Positions 27,201-35,754 of a DNA stretch of 64,000 bases are shown in pieces. Every line of letters starts with the position of its first letter. Position 1 is the first letter of the stretch. The position numbers and the translations under genes are program-made. The notes beneath the pieces were generated by a model. That model did no database searches, was not told where the DNA came from, and saw only the letters and a program-made list of their open reading frames with translations. Origin of the DNA: JAJRPT01 sp965661945 (GTDB taxonomy: Bacteria > Bacteroidota > Ignavibacteria > Kapaibacteriales > UBA2268); contig CBFIFP010000004.1 of assembly GCA_965661945.1 (NCBI GenBank), forward strand, positions 179,982 to 243,981, given 5' to 3'.

Positions 27201-27902
27201 TTGAATCATCAATAAAACGTTATGCGGAATAGAATGTTTTTTCTCAATATAATGCACATTATTTGAAGCAACTATAGGAATATCAAACTCCCGAGCGATT
27301 TTCAGTTGCTCTTCGATTAATTCATTTGTCTCGGGAAGACCCAACCTCTGCAACTCAATATAAAAATCTTTACCAAAAATATCCTTGTATCTTTGGGCTG
27401 CTTCTTTTGCACTTATATAATCCTGCTGTCTTAGATAAGATTCAATCTCACCTCCAGAACCAACTGCACCAATCCCACCAGACAGTGCTATAAGTCCTTC
27501 GGAATGTTGATGTAATACTTCAAAATCAATTCTTGGGCGATAATAAAAGCCCTCCAAAAAGCCAATAGATGATAATTTAATTAAATTTTTGTAACCTGTT
27601 AAATCTTTTGCAATTAAAACAAGATGATAAAATCTTTTACCAGAAGAATTTGCACTTTTATCAAACCTAGAGCCAGTAGTAATATTTGCTCTAAATCCAA
27701 TGATTGGTTTAATTTGTCCAATATCTTTATCAAATTTTGATGTAGTATATTGCTCCAAACCAGCATACATAACTCCACTATCAGTAATAGCAAGAGCTTT
27801 CTGTCCATCAGCAATTGCTTTTTTTATCAACTGTTTAACGTCAGCGCTCGACTCCAAAACGGAGTAGTGAGAATGGACATTCAGGTGTACGAACTCGCTC
27901 AT
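24273..27902 (-). CDS. dnaE: DNA polymerase III alpha subunit DnaE
   Basis: The replicative polymerase, 1209 residues. The PHP domain comes first (HLNVHSHYSVLESS at 6-19 and SGVMYAGLEQY). The palm contains GPGRGSAAGSIVAYAL (371-386) and the catalytic Asp cluster PDIDID (412-417). Further on are VVIAPGDLTQYVP, the thumb/fingers block ALYRPGPMDNIPSFIERK, VYQEQVMRLVQDIAGFS and KSHAVAYSYVAFQTAFLKAH. An OB-fold near 1000-1080 (ISLIGMITEVRTRLDKDKKP) ends the protein. The length and order fit the DnaE1 type. No intein or frameshift is seen. It stands alone on its strand. Confidence 0.97.
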   Translation of the reverse strand: MSEFVHLNVHSHYSVLESSADVKQLIKKAIADGQKALAITDSGVMYAGLEQYTTSKFDKDIGQIKPIIGFRANITTGSRFDKSANSSGKRFYHLVLIAKDLTGYKNLIKLSSIGFLEGFYYRPRIDFEVLHQHSEGLIALSGGIGAVGSGGEIESYLRQQDYISAKEAAQRYKDIFGKDFYIELQRLGLPETNELIEEQLKIAREFDIPIVASNNVHYIEKKHSIPHNVLLMIQNYNSSISNEIDVSNLRFQTDEFYFKSQAEMVELFKDLPEAIENTVKIAEQCNVELDLKSNHMPQFPIPQTSKATNLEEYLEELVYEGLSERFETITDEIKKRADYEIEIINKMGFPGYFLIVWDFIKEARKRGVSVGPGRGSAAGSIVAYALEITNVNPLEYDLLFERFLNPERVSMPDIDIDFSDDKREIVINYVKEFYGEEAVSQIITFGKLSSRAVLTDVGRVLNVDLAKIKEITKKIPVKFGKVATIEETIALPELEYLKNIYENYKNKNLDDVNRAKELIATGKLNEDDYKIGQLLDYCLVLEGKVRNTGIHAAGVVIAPGDLTQYVPIMKVNKDKAGGINIATQYSMKYLEMGGLLKMDFLGLKTLSIIEQNLALIKQNYDVDLDIDAISLEDEKTYELFGNGDTLSVFQFESTGMQESLKKLKPHSLEEISAMNALYRPGPMDNIPSFIERKFGREPITYLHDSMRPSLQRTYGIIVYQEQVMRLVQDIAGFSLGEADLLRRAMGKKDTKAMSSLKPRFMEGAKEKNKIDDKLASQIFDLIQKFADYGFNKSHAVAYSYVAFQTAFLKAHYPAEFIAANMTAEINDQTKIVALRENAKKYGLKLMPPDINNSQTYFNAKGDTIYFGLSAIRNVGIPASNNILKARQDGAFKDLFDFAGRVDNHLINKRTLEALICSGAFDSLNIGHRNQLFNSVELVLEYSRKKQEEDELQMDNLFGSINNESTELKLYDAPEWTELERLEKEKEYLNFYVSGHPLLNYETHISSFIKYTISNLHNAPQKTEISLIGMITEVRTRLDKDKKPLAFIEFEDLTGKREIFAPSNIYQKYNDFIKKDKIVLVKGILKAKFGNFAEGDDNTLFNINSVSTVDGIISELATGYRIWLDEENPNTYQHLQQFEEYIEYHGNEFNEGRETSFLQFIIINKTNDTKKSFLSDDIHLKLNEEVTHEIIKIFTERNVRFILKGEIEMI

Positions 27903-28114
27903 AATAAATTATCTTTTTTGTAAGAAATATAATGCAAATTACGACTAATATATTACAATTTTTTGTCGTAATAAAACTTGAACGGTATTGTGGAAAAAAT
28001 ATTTTTATTGATGTTGGGTTTTATTTTAGATTAAAATTTTAATAAAAAGAAAATATTACATTCTCAATTGCACTTAAATAGCCTAATGAATTGTATAATA
28101 AAGTAATTTGATTT

Positions 28115-31100
28115 CTAAGGAACCAGCGCAAATTTATATAATTTAGATTCTATCTCCAAACCATCTTGGTTGATTCCATTAACTTTATATAAATATACTC
28201 CTGGATTAACCTTATTTCCTATATTATCTCTCAAATCCCATTCAACTCCACCATTACCATCTCGTTCTTGAAGGGTTCTGATTAAATTACCATTTATATT
28301 AAATATAAAAACTTCGGCTACCTCTGTAATATTTGAAATTGTTGCAAATGTATGAGTTTTTAATGATACAGGATTTGGGTAAACAAAACATTCATCTAAG
28401 CTTTCTGTAGTATAAGTAAAAGCCAACGTACTTCCAGGACCGGTTGTCATTGGATTGCCCTTTTTCGAAAATACATTTAACACTTGAATAGTATAATTCT
28501 TTCCTACAGCGTCATAGGTTCCTCTATCTACATTAAGTTGAACTTTATTTGATTCGTTTGGAATTGTATCTACAGAAAAAACATATCCCGTTGGGTTAAT
28601 TTTATAATTATTTGGATTATTAGCACCCAAACCAACTTCCTCCGAAAATTCAATCATAAGCAATGTCAAGCCCTGAACTTCTAATCTCTTTAAATATACT
28701 TCATTCAATGTTTCATAGTTCATTTCAAATTCTAATATTCCATCAATTGTTGGCGAGTTATAATAATCTCTAAATTTTTTGATTTCAACAATATATTCGC
28801 CCTTTGGAATTGAATCTAAAAAAACTAAAGTAGCAGTTGAATCTTTTGAAGTTAAAACTTTGCTTGGCACAAACGAAATATCGGAATTTCTAATAACAAA
28901 ATTTTGAGATTCTATTTCTTCTTTTGGTAATAAGCCACTGAATTTTATATTAATTGAATTGAAAGTTTTAAACTCTATAGACATTGGATATACTAATTCA
29001 TGTGTATAAATCTCTATTATGTCAGTATAATTTAAAGGATTTCCATATACTATTTCCGAATCAACAATTTTATAAGGTATTGCTGTAAATGAATATAATG
29101 TATTTGCTGATAAATTAGATATTACTACAGAGTCCGCATTTTGTACATTTGTTACAAATTCTATATCATTATCACCTAATTGATAAAACTCAACTCCATC
29201 AAATTCAGAATTATTTTCCCATTTTATCAATGCAGAACTTTTATTAAGAGCATAAGCATCAATAATAAATAAATTAGGTATATCAGTATCTTTGTATTCA
29301 AATAGCTCAGTTCCAAATCCAGTAGAAATTGCTATTTCATTTTTACCGTTATTGTCAAAGTCATAAATTATTGTAGAGTTTGTAACTGCGTCATCATAAT
29401 GAAAAAGTGGTTTTACTCCACTATCATCTATTTTAAATATATATAAATTAGGAAAAACACTTACTATAATTTCATCACCAAAATCTTCATCTAGATTCCC
29501 TGCAGTTACCCCATTTTTATATGAAATAGGAAATTGCCCAAACAGACCATCTCTTACGCCATGAAAACTTTCTTTCCATACTTCTTGAAATACATTATTG
29601 CCTGATGATTTAAATAATCTTGCAGTCCATAATGAACGCCCAGAACCTCTTTCGTTAAATAATTCAGAATCGCCATAATTTAAATTAATAAATCCTTTCG
29701 CTCCATCGGGGAATATTATTTTTGACATAAACTGACGACTTAATGAAACTTGTTCTGTAATATTATTAACAGTATTAAATTTATTTCCATCATACTCATA
29801 AATCTGAATAATCCCTAACCTATTTGGAATCAATACTTCTGCCCGGCCATCATTATCAAAATCATCAATAACCCCACCACGTTCAAAACCTAATGTTGAT
29901 AATTCAGCGCTAGGAAATAATGTATCGGAAATACTAAATTTATTATCAGTAAAACTCCTAATAGTATAAACTCCCCCATTATTACATAATATTTCCCTCC
30001 TGCCGTTATTGTTCAAATCGTAGGAATCCTCTGCCCATTCTATTATCTCTGGACTACTTTTATAATTACTATTTGATAAAAGTGACGGTGAATTAAAAAA
30101 TATCTCGGTCTCGAATGCAGTACTCGATAGAAAATCTGTTTTACCATCTCCATTAAAATCACCGTAATCTACTGGTATATATGTATTATTCGATGAGTCG
30201 ATTTCGTGAAAATTATTATCTTTAAACTCTATCAAATATGTTTTATCAATCTCAAGATTTGTTAAATCATTTATAATAAATTGAGGATTATCATTTGTGA
30301 TGTTTGCTACTTTATTTAATTGATAACTTCTTCTAAAACCATAGTCTTTTTTTGCAAAAGAATTTTTATCAAATTTATAAAGATTTATATTACTAGAGAT
30401 TGATAAACGAGTTGTATCTTTGAATCTAGTAATTCCCTCAACCTTAATATCATAATCTCCGTAAACTAAGTCTCTCATTTTTATATAATGATACTCGCCT
30501 CCAAAATTTGTGTTACTAAAATAGGTAGTATCAAATGTAGATTTATTAATTGCAGATATTTTTACATCACAATTCAAATTTGTTTTTCCTGCAAAGTAAT
30601 AAGTTTTAATTCCCTTTTCAATTGCGCTCGAAATTTTAAACTTCTCAAATCTTAACTTGTTGATATTATTTCTGACTCTAATTTTTGTTCTTCTCTCAAC
30701 CGAATTATTATTTTTTGTGTGGATTAACAATCTAATAGTATAAATTGTATCTTTTAAATTAGAAATTGATAAATTAGTAAGTTTATTATTTTTTATACTA
30801 CTACTTGATGAATCAATTAAAGTCCATTTATAACTTAATTTTTCTTCGTCTGATAAAAAGAATACATCCGTCAAAGAAATTTCTAATTCATTTGCTATTC
30901 TTTGCTCATCATCTTCAGTAATTTCATCAGGATAATATCCCTGCCCTATATAAACTTCCCACTTATCAAATAACGGTATTGTTGTGCTTGCAATTATCGG
31001 GATAGTATCTTCTTTTGATTTTATAAATAAATCATCAAACTTTGGAAAATAAATCTCAAAATCTGCATTATTTTGGCTTTGTACTGCTTTAGAGGCATCA

Positions 31101-32350
31101 ACCAAACCTCCACCAAAACGCGTGTCCCATTTTCTATCTCCCAAATCAAAAGCTGAGGTCTGCAATAAACTCCTTACTTCAGATGGCTTTATATTTGGGT
31201 TTAATGATAATAATAATGCCGAAGCAGATGAAACAAATGGTGCAGCCATTGATGTTCCGCTTGACCTTTTGTAACCATTGTCAAATGCCTCTGTTGTTAA
31301 GACTTGGAGGCCAGGAGCTACAATATCAATAAATGAACCCCAATTACTAAATCCATAAATACCATTCTCAGAGTTAGTTCCTCCAACACAGATAACCTCA
31401 GGATAGTCTGATGGAAAATGAGGTCTGTTCCAACCATTATTTCCAGAGGAGGATACCATAACAACCCCCATTGAATAGGCAAATCTTATTGCATCTCTCA
31501 AAATTGGAGAAGAATATGGCTCTCCAAATGAAAAGTTTAGCACTTTTGCACCATTCATAATAGCATAAATAATAGAATTTGCTATATCATCTGATTCTGC
31601 TTCGCCTGCGCCATCAAAGGTTCTAACCGTCAGTAATTTTGAATTAAAAGCAAGCCCTCTTATTCCAATATCATTTGCAGATGCAACCATAACTCCAGCT
31701 ACAGATGTTCCGTGTCTTCCTTCATCAAACGGTATTGGGTCTGGATTATTCCAATCTCCAAAATTCGCATTTTCTTGGTCAACCATATCATAGCCAATAA
31801 CATCATCAGCATAGCCATTTCCATCTTGGTCAATCCCATCTAAATCACCTGTTAATCCATTTCTGGTTTCGGTATTGAGCCATGGTTCAAATCGTCCGTT
31901 TCCATTAATATCTTCAGATTTATTAATCCATAAAGAGTTTACTAAATCGGGATGTTCAAAATCTATACCAGTGTCTATTAAACCAATTATAACTCCCTCC
32001 CCTGTTGAATATCTCCAAGCGTTTAAAGCGTTTGTTATTCTTAACTCCCATTGAGTCGAAAATAGTTCATCTTGAGGATTTAAATCATTTTCAATTTTAT
32101 AAATATGATTTGGTATTATTTCATATTCAGTCTTTAAGTTATGTAACTCAGTATCATCAACTATATAATACTTTTCAAGTTCATTATATATTTCAGTTTG
32201 CTCTGCATTTAATAATCTCAGGTTATTTTTTTGTTTTTTTATAACTTTTTTAGTTTCTGATAAACTTGTATTATCTTTAGTTTTAATCAGATATGTTCTG
32301 CCATTTGATAAATAGCTAAAAATAAAAATAAAAATTAATATAATTCTCAA
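28115..32350 (-). CDS. Large secreted subtilisin-family (S8) protease with FG-GAP repeats and T9SS-type C-terminus
   Basis: A 1411-residue export protein. The signal peptide is about residues 1-17. The subtilase catalytic triad is Asp126 (LIDTGIDFEHPDL), His213 (HGTSVAGV) and Ser367 (SSGTSMAAPFVSS), with oxyanion Asn304 (SSSGNNGW). After it come FG-GAP/VCBS-like units with acidic metal-binding loops (DFNGDGKTD, DLNNNGRRE, DFDNDGRAE, DFDNNGKNE) between about 730 and 1050, an Fn3-like part near 1090, and a C-terminal sorting domain (VYPNPVSLKTHT, GVYLYKVNG). It is probably exported by the type IX system. The start is TTG, with AGAGG five bases upstream. Confidence 0.9.
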   Translation of the reverse strand: MRIILIFIFIFSYLSNGRTYLIKTKDNTSLSETKKVIKKQKNNLRLLNAEQTEIYNELEKYYIVDDTELHNLKTEYEIIPNHIYKIENDLNPQDELFSTQWELRITNALNAWRYSTGEGVIIGLIDTGIDFEHPDLVNSLWINKSEDINGNGRFEPWLNTETRNGLTGDLDGIDQDGNGYADDVIGYDMVDQENANFGDWNNPDPIPFDEGRHGTSVAGVMVASANDIGIRGLAFNSKLLTVRTFDGAGEAESDDIANSIIYAIMNGAKVLNFSFGEPYSSPILRDAIRFAYSMGVVMVSSSGNNGWNRPHFPSDYPEVICVGGTNSENGIYGFSNWGSFIDIVAPGLQVLTTEAFDNGYKRSSGTSMAAPFVSSASALLLSLNPNIKPSEVRSLLQTSAFDLGDRKWDTRFGGGLVDASKAVQSQNNADFEIYFPKFDDLFIKSKEDTIPIIASTTIPLFDKWEVYIGQGYYPDEITEDDEQRIANELEISLTDVFFLSDEEKLSYKWTLIDSSSSSIKNNKLTNLSISNLKDTIYTIRLLIHTKNNNSVERRTKIRVRNNINKLRFEKFKISSAIEKGIKTYYFAGKTNLNCDVKISAINKSTFDTTYFSNTNFGGEYHYIKMRDLVYGDYDIKVEGITRFKDTTRLSISSNINLYKFDKNSFAKKDYGFRRSYQLNKVANITNDNPQFIINDLTNLEIDKTYLIEFKDNNFHEIDSSNNTYIPVDYGDFNGDGKTDFLSSTAFETEIFFNSPSLLSNSNYKSSPEIIEWAEDSYDLNNNGRREILCNNGGVYTIRSFTDNKFSISDTLFPSAELSTLGFERGGVIDDFDNDGRAEVLIPNRLGIIQIYEYDGNKFNTVNNITEQVSLSRQFMSKIIFPDGAKGFINLNYGDSELFNERGSGRSLWTARLFKSSGNNVFQEVWKESFHGVRDGLFGQFPISYKNGVTAGNLDEDFGDEIIVSVFPNLYIFKIDDSGVKPLFHYDDAVTNSTIIYDFDNNGKNEIAISTGFGTELFEYKDTDIPNLFIIDAYALNKSSALIKWENNSEFDGVEFYQLGDNDIEFVTNVQNADSVVISNLSANTLYSFTAIPYKIVDSEIVYGNPLNYTDIIEIYTHELVYPMSIEFKTFNSINIKFSGLLPKEEIESQNFVIRNSDISFVPSKVLTSKDSTATLVFLDSIPKGEYIVEIKKFRDYYNSPTIDGILEFEMNYETLNEVYLKRLEVQGLTLLMIEFSEEVGLGANNPNNYKINPTGYVFSVDTIPNESNKVQLNVDRGTYDAVGKNYTIQVLNVFSKKGNPMTTGPGSTLAFTYTTESLDECFVYPNPVSLKTHTFATISNITEVAEVFIFNINGNLIRTLQERDGNGGVEWDLRDNIGNKVNPGVYLYKVNGINQDGLEIESKLYKFALVP

Positions 32351-32427
32351 ATCATCCTCTATCTAATAAATCACAATTCTATTCGTCTATACATTTATAG
32401 ACTATTTAATTAATAAAATGTTACAAA

Positions 32428-33036
32428 ATGTACGAAAAAAAAGCAAAAACATCAGTAGAAATCTCTCCTTTATTATCAACTCGTTGGAGTCCACGTTCAT
32501 TTAATCCAGAAAAAAAAGTAAGTTTAGAACAATTAAAATCCTTAGCTGAAGCTGGTAGATGGTCTGCATCTTGCGCCAATGAACAACCCTGGAACATTAT
32601 TTTTGTTAACAAACATATTGATAAAATATCTTACCAAAAAGTTTTTGACTCCCTGGCTGAAGGAAATCAAAAGTGGTGTAAAAACTCACCTTGCTTCGGA
32701 GTTGTAGTAGCAACCAACAATTTTGCTGGAAATAATAATCATAACGATTGGGCTGGCTTTGATTGTGGTGCTGCAACAACCTCTATGATCCTACAAGCCA
32801 GACACTTAGGTTTAGCTACTCACCCAATGGCTGGTTTTAGTGAAGAAAAAGTCATAGAATTATTTGATATCCCTGAAAATCATAAAGTGTATGCTATCTT
32901 TGCATTAGGATATCAAGATGACCCTGAAAAACTTGATGAACCATTTTTAGAAAGAGAAACAGCAGAGAGAGAAAGAAAAGAACTCAACAGCAATTTCTTT
33001 TTATCAAGTTGGGGAAATGGATTAGAGTTAACTTAA
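32428..33036 (+). CDS. Nitroreductase-family FMN oxidoreductase
   Basis: The 202-residue flavoprotein begins with STRWSPRSF (residues 17-25), the FMN phosphate-binding Arg motif of the family. It continues with AGRWSASCANEQPWNIIFV, DCGAATTSMILQARHLGLAT, and the C-terminal FALGYQDDPEKLDE with terminal Arg-rich helix. Such enzymes reduce nitro compounds or quinones with NAD(P)H as dimers. It is divergent from the subtilase gene, and no partner gene is close. The natural substrate is unknown. Confidence 0.9.
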   Translation: MYEKKAKTSVEISPLLSTRWSPRSFNPEKKVSLEQLKSLAEAGRWSASCANEQPWNIIFVNKHIDKISYQKVFDSLAEGNQKWCKNSPCFGVVVATNNFAGNNNHNDWAGFDCGAATTSMILQARHLGLATHPMAGFSEEKVIELFDIPENHKVYAIFALGYQDDPEKLDEPFLERETAERERKELNSNFFLSSWGNGLELT

Positions 33037-33242
33037 ATTATTTTTTCATAAATAAATATACAAACAAATTACACTTTATTAAAAATATTATTTAACAATT
33101 GATTATTTTATTGTATAATATATACTTACCTAGTTACTATTTTAGTAATTATAAACTTATTATTAAATACTTTTAATCTTTTTAGGTTATTACATGAATA
33201 TTTTGTAATTCAGTATTTAATTTTAAATTAAAAGTAACAAAG

Positions 33243-33740
33243 TTGACCAAAATAGATTTCTTGAAATTTTTTGAACTATCTACTCAATTGATGCTTGTTG
33301 TGAATAAAGAGGGCTATATACTTAAAGCTAACAGACCATTTTATGATGTACTGGGTTACTCAGAAATCGAACTAAAAGGTGTAAGGATATGGGATTTACT
33401 AATCAAAGATGATTACGAACTCACTAAAAAAGAAGTAGAGAATGTAGATGCAGGTCTTATATCAAAATCATTTGTTAATAGATATAAAAGAAAAAATGGA
33501 AAAATAGCTTACATAGAATGGGATTCTTATCCAGATTTGCAAGAAAAAATAACCTATGGAATAGGGAATGATATAACAGAAAATTTATTCTCAGATTCAT
33601 CTCTTCAAGACCTTGCACTAAGTATTCCTGGTACAATTTTTAAACTTAAAAAAACCAATATTCAGACAAACTGCAGCTTATGGTCATTTCGGAAGAGAAG
33701 GATTTCCTTGGGAGCAATTAGAATTAGTAGAACAAATTAA
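33243..33740 (+). CDS. PAS-domain sensor protein, truncated and joined to foreign sequence
   Basis: The first ~130 residues form a PAS sensory domain (ELSTQLMLVVNKEGYILKAN, FYDVLGYSEIELKG, KNGKIAYIEWDSYP, GIGNDITE) and then the start of a second one (LALSIPGTIFKLKK). Such proteins usually continue into more PAS domains and a histidine kinase. Here the last 30 residues (KTNIQTNCSLWSFRKRRISL) are not PAS; they are the wrong-frame reading of a metK 3' end (see next entry). The start is TTG; no in-frame ATG lies close upstream. The gene is most likely a dead 5' fragment of a larger sensor. Confidence 0.7.
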   Translation: MTKIDFLKFFELSTQLMLVVNKEGYILKANRPFYDVLGYSEIELKGVRIWDLLIKDDYELTKKEVENVDAGLISKSFVNRYKRKNGKIAYIEWDSYPDLQEKITYGIGNDITENLFSDSSLQDLALSIPGTIFKLKKTNIQTNCSLWSFRKRRISLGAIRISRTN

Positions 33741-33756
33741 AAAATACTTTAATTAA
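33655..33756 (+). pseudogene. metK: Remnant of a metK (S-adenosylmethionine synthetase) 3' end
   Basis: In the frame one base off from the PAS gene, these 33 codons read PIFRQTAAYGHFGREGFP, then WEQLELVEQIKKYFN and a stop. TAxYGHFGRE followed by a FPWE-like block is the conserved C-terminus of MetK. Upstream in this frame, only a few residues (NLKK) still fit before a stop at 33619, so about 90% of metK is missing. The terminator right after it is probably the original metK terminator. It cannot make an active enzyme; a complete metK must exist elsewhere. Confidence 0.75.
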
Positions 33757-33777
33757 TTTTATAAAAATGATTTAAAC

Positions 33778-33800
33778 AAGGAGCTTCGGCTCCTTTTTTT
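33778..33800 (+). terminator. Rho-independent terminator with UUCG loop
   Basis: AAGGAGC (33778-33784), TTCG loop, GCTCCTT (33789-33795), followed by a run of T. It lies 22 bases after the metK-like stop. Confidence 0.85.
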
Positions 33801-34068
33801 ATGCTTTTTTTTGAACGCATTAATTTACCCAAGATGTTATAAAAGTATACATAATAGTTTTGTACACAAGTTTACTTTTACTAAGGAAAGAAGATAATGT
33901 TGATAAGATACTTACCTAAAGCTCAGCATGTTGAATTATTTTAAGAAGATAGATTCTGAAACTAGTTCTGAATGTGATTTTAAAAATTATTTTTATTTCT
34001 TATTAAACCTTTTTATAATTCTCTTGTCTTATTAGAAAGATTTAATAAACAATTTTAGGAAAAGAATT
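33801..34068 (+). other. Intergenic gap before the lipoprotein pair
   Basis: Mostly A/T-rich spacer. The only coding-like signal is a 15-codon frame (33897-33944, MLIRYLPKAQHVELF) preceded by AAGGAAAG; I would not call it a gene on this evidence. AGGAAAAG before 34069 is the ribosome binding site of the next gene. Confidence 0.5.
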
Positions 34069-34719
34069 ATGTATAAAAAATTTGTATTTGCAGTTGTAAT
34101 ATTTACAACTTTGGTTTTGGTATCTTGTAAAAATGAGAACCCATTAGATACTGAAGAAAATCAATCTTCGATTATGAATATTGAAAATTTAGATTCTCGT
34201 TTGGATAGAAATTTAGAGATGGTTGATTTAGAAACTCCGTTTGGGATTGACCATAAAAATGGTAAAATAGAGAAGATGAAAGATAATCATCAAAAAAGAG
34301 CTGAGAAAATGAAAAAGATTATGAAAGAGAAGTTAGGACTTTCTGACCAGCAAATTGAACAAATGAAAACAGCTAAAGATGAAATGAAAGATTGCACTGA
34401 AAGTGCTAAAACGGGAATAAAAAGTATTATAGACGCTGAATTTGAAATTGCAAACGCTAAAAGAGATGTGATTATTACAAGCATGAAAAATAAAGAAATC
34501 ACTAAAGATGAAGCTAAAGAACTTATAAAAACTCTAAAATCAGAAGTGAAAGAATCTATTAATAGCAATACTGAAATTATTGCATTTAAAGAAGAATTAA
34601 AAGTTTGTCATACAGAAATGAAGACAAAAATGGAGAGTATTTTAACAGCAGAACAATTAGAAAAGATGAAGGAAATAAAAAATAAGCACGAAAAAGGACA
34701 TCATAAAAGAAAAAAATAA
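34069..34719 (+). CDS. Spy/CpxP-like lipoprotein (first of a tandem pair)
   Basis: A 216-residue secreted protein. The signal peptide ends in a lipobox (LVLVSC), so the mature N-terminal Cys at about 20 is probably lipidated. The mature part is nearly all charged helix: KLGLSDQQIEQMKTAKDEMK at about 90-110 and ILTAEQLEKMKEIKNK near the C-terminus. The LSxxQ/LTxxQ pattern recalls the periplasmic stress proteins Spy and CpxP. A pair of Cys (DCTESAK, VCHTEMK) may form a disulfide. The paralogue at 34879 follows. Role in envelope stress or metal binding is inference. Confidence 0.7.
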   Translation: MYKKFVFAVVIFTTLVLVSCKNENPLDTEENQSSIMNIENLDSRLDRNLEMVDLETPFGIDHKNGKIEKMKDNHQKRAEKMKKIMKEKLGLSDQQIEQMKTAKDEMKDCTESAKTGIKSIIDAEFEIANAKRDVIITSMKNKEITKDEAKELIKTLKSEVKESINSNTEIIAFKEELKVCHTEMKTKMESILTAEQLEKMKEIKNKHEKGHHKRKK

Positions 34720-34878
34720 TATTGTTAATTATATAGAAACAAAAGAAATATTTGCTTTCTATTGAAATTAATATTATTTTTGTTAAATAGTTTGTAACGA
34801 AACTGAAATTGATGTGTATATTGTATTGAAATTGATAACAAATTTCAAATAATTTAATAAATTTTAAAGAGGTGTAAA

Positions 34879-35676
34879 ATGCGTAGAACAAATATGATGT
34901 TAGTAGCACTAAGTGTTGCAATAAGTATGTTCTTGTTTTCTTGCCAATCAGATAATCCAATGACTGATAATGGTGGAGATGATTTCGGTGGTAGAGCTAC
35001 AAGTAGTATCTTACCAGCTGATGTAGTAGCAGATTTGAATTCGGGTGATTTAGATAATCCATTCAATGAAAACTATGAAGGGATGACTTTTGAAATGCTG
35101 ATGGGTGGAGACGATAGAGACCCTATGAGCGACAGAAAAAGAAAAAACGTAAAAAGAGACAGAAAGAAAAGAGAAGATAAGCCAAAAAGATTTGGTGATG
35201 ACCTTAACTTGACTGATGAACAAAAAGCAGCAATGGAAAGAGCTAAAGCAGCTTATAAAGATTGTGCTACAGAGTATATTGAGACAATTAAGTCAATTTA
35301 TAGAGAAGTATTTGCTAGTGCAAATGAATCTAGAGATGCTATTATTACACAATTAAAAGCTGGTGAAATTACTCGTGAAGAAGCTCATAAAATGATGAGT
35401 GAATTAAGAATGAAAGTTCAATCTGCATTGGAATCTAATACAGATTTGCAAACTGCTATAGAAGGTTTAAAAAGATGTCAAGAAGCTTTAAAATTAGCTA
35501 TGGACGAAATTTTAACACAAGAGCAAAAAGATAAATTAAACAATAGAAATAAGCCAAAAAAAGATGGTAGAGATGACAAAGATGATGACAAAGATGATGA
35601 CAAAGATGATGATAAAGATGATGACAAAGACGACGATAAAGATGATGACAATGGCAGAAATGGTAGAGGAAGATAA
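34879..35676 (+). CDS. Spy/CpxP-like lipoprotein with acidic DDDK repeat tail (second of the pair)
   Basis: The 265-residue paralogue of the preceding gene. The lipobox is LFSC in MFLFSCQSDNP. The helical core NLTDEQKAAMERAKAAYKDC, then ITQLKAGEITREEA and EILTQEQKDKLNNRNK, aligns with its neighbour, including the two Cys. It adds a basic stretch (RKRKNVKRDRKKREDKPKR) and a C-terminal tail made of six (D/N)DDK-type units (bases 35572-35652). AGAGG precedes the ATG. The tail should bind cations or be disordered. The coding region ends 20 bases before the IS3 element. Confidence 0.7.
   Translation: MRRTNMMLVALSVAISMFLFSCQSDNPMTDNGGDDFGGRATSSILPADVVADLNSGDLDNPFNENYEGMTFEMLMGGDDRDPMSDRKRKNVKRDRKKREDKPKRFGDDLNLTDEQKAAMERAKAAYKDCATEYIETIKSIYREVFASANESRDAIITQLKAGEITREEAHKMMSELRMKVQSALESNTDLQTAIEGLKRCQEALKLAMDEILTQEQKDKLNNRNKPKKDGRDDKDDDKDDDKDDDKDDDKDDDKDDDNGRNGRGR
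35572..35652 (+). repeat. 12 bp tandem repeat coding for DDDK units
   Basis: A partial unit followed by six near-identical 12-base units of the form GATGATGACAAA, in frame within the lipoprotein gene. Variation is mainly in third codon positions (GACGACGATAAA), so the protein pattern is kept. Such a tract can change length by slippage. Confidence 0.85.
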
Positions 35677-35696
35677 TTCTATTATTTTCAATTAAT

Positions 35697-35727
35697 TGAA
35701 TAGTCCTAAAATAGGGTTACACTAAAA
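35697..35727 (+). repeat. IS3 left inverted repeat
   Basis: 31 bases; matches the reverse complement of 36976-37006 with one mismatch (G for A at 35715, in ATAGGGTT against ATAAGGTT). Confidence 0.9.
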
Positions 35728-35754
35728 ATTAAAAAATATCCCTCAATTAACAAA

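Noticed and set aside
27614..27814. Second frame inside dnaE on the same strand
   Set aside because: It lies within the PHP domain reading of dnaE and is composed of low-complexity Leu-rich sequence without a start signal.
33243..33756. Programmed frameshift joining the PAS frame to the metK-like frame
   Set aside because: The two parts belong to unrelated proteins, and the product would be a PAS domain with 33 residues of MetK; a deletion scar is simpler.
33897..33944. 15-codon frame with an RBS-like AAGGAAAG
   Set aside because: Too short, no homologue recognised, and no promoter with correct spacing; noted in the gap entry only.
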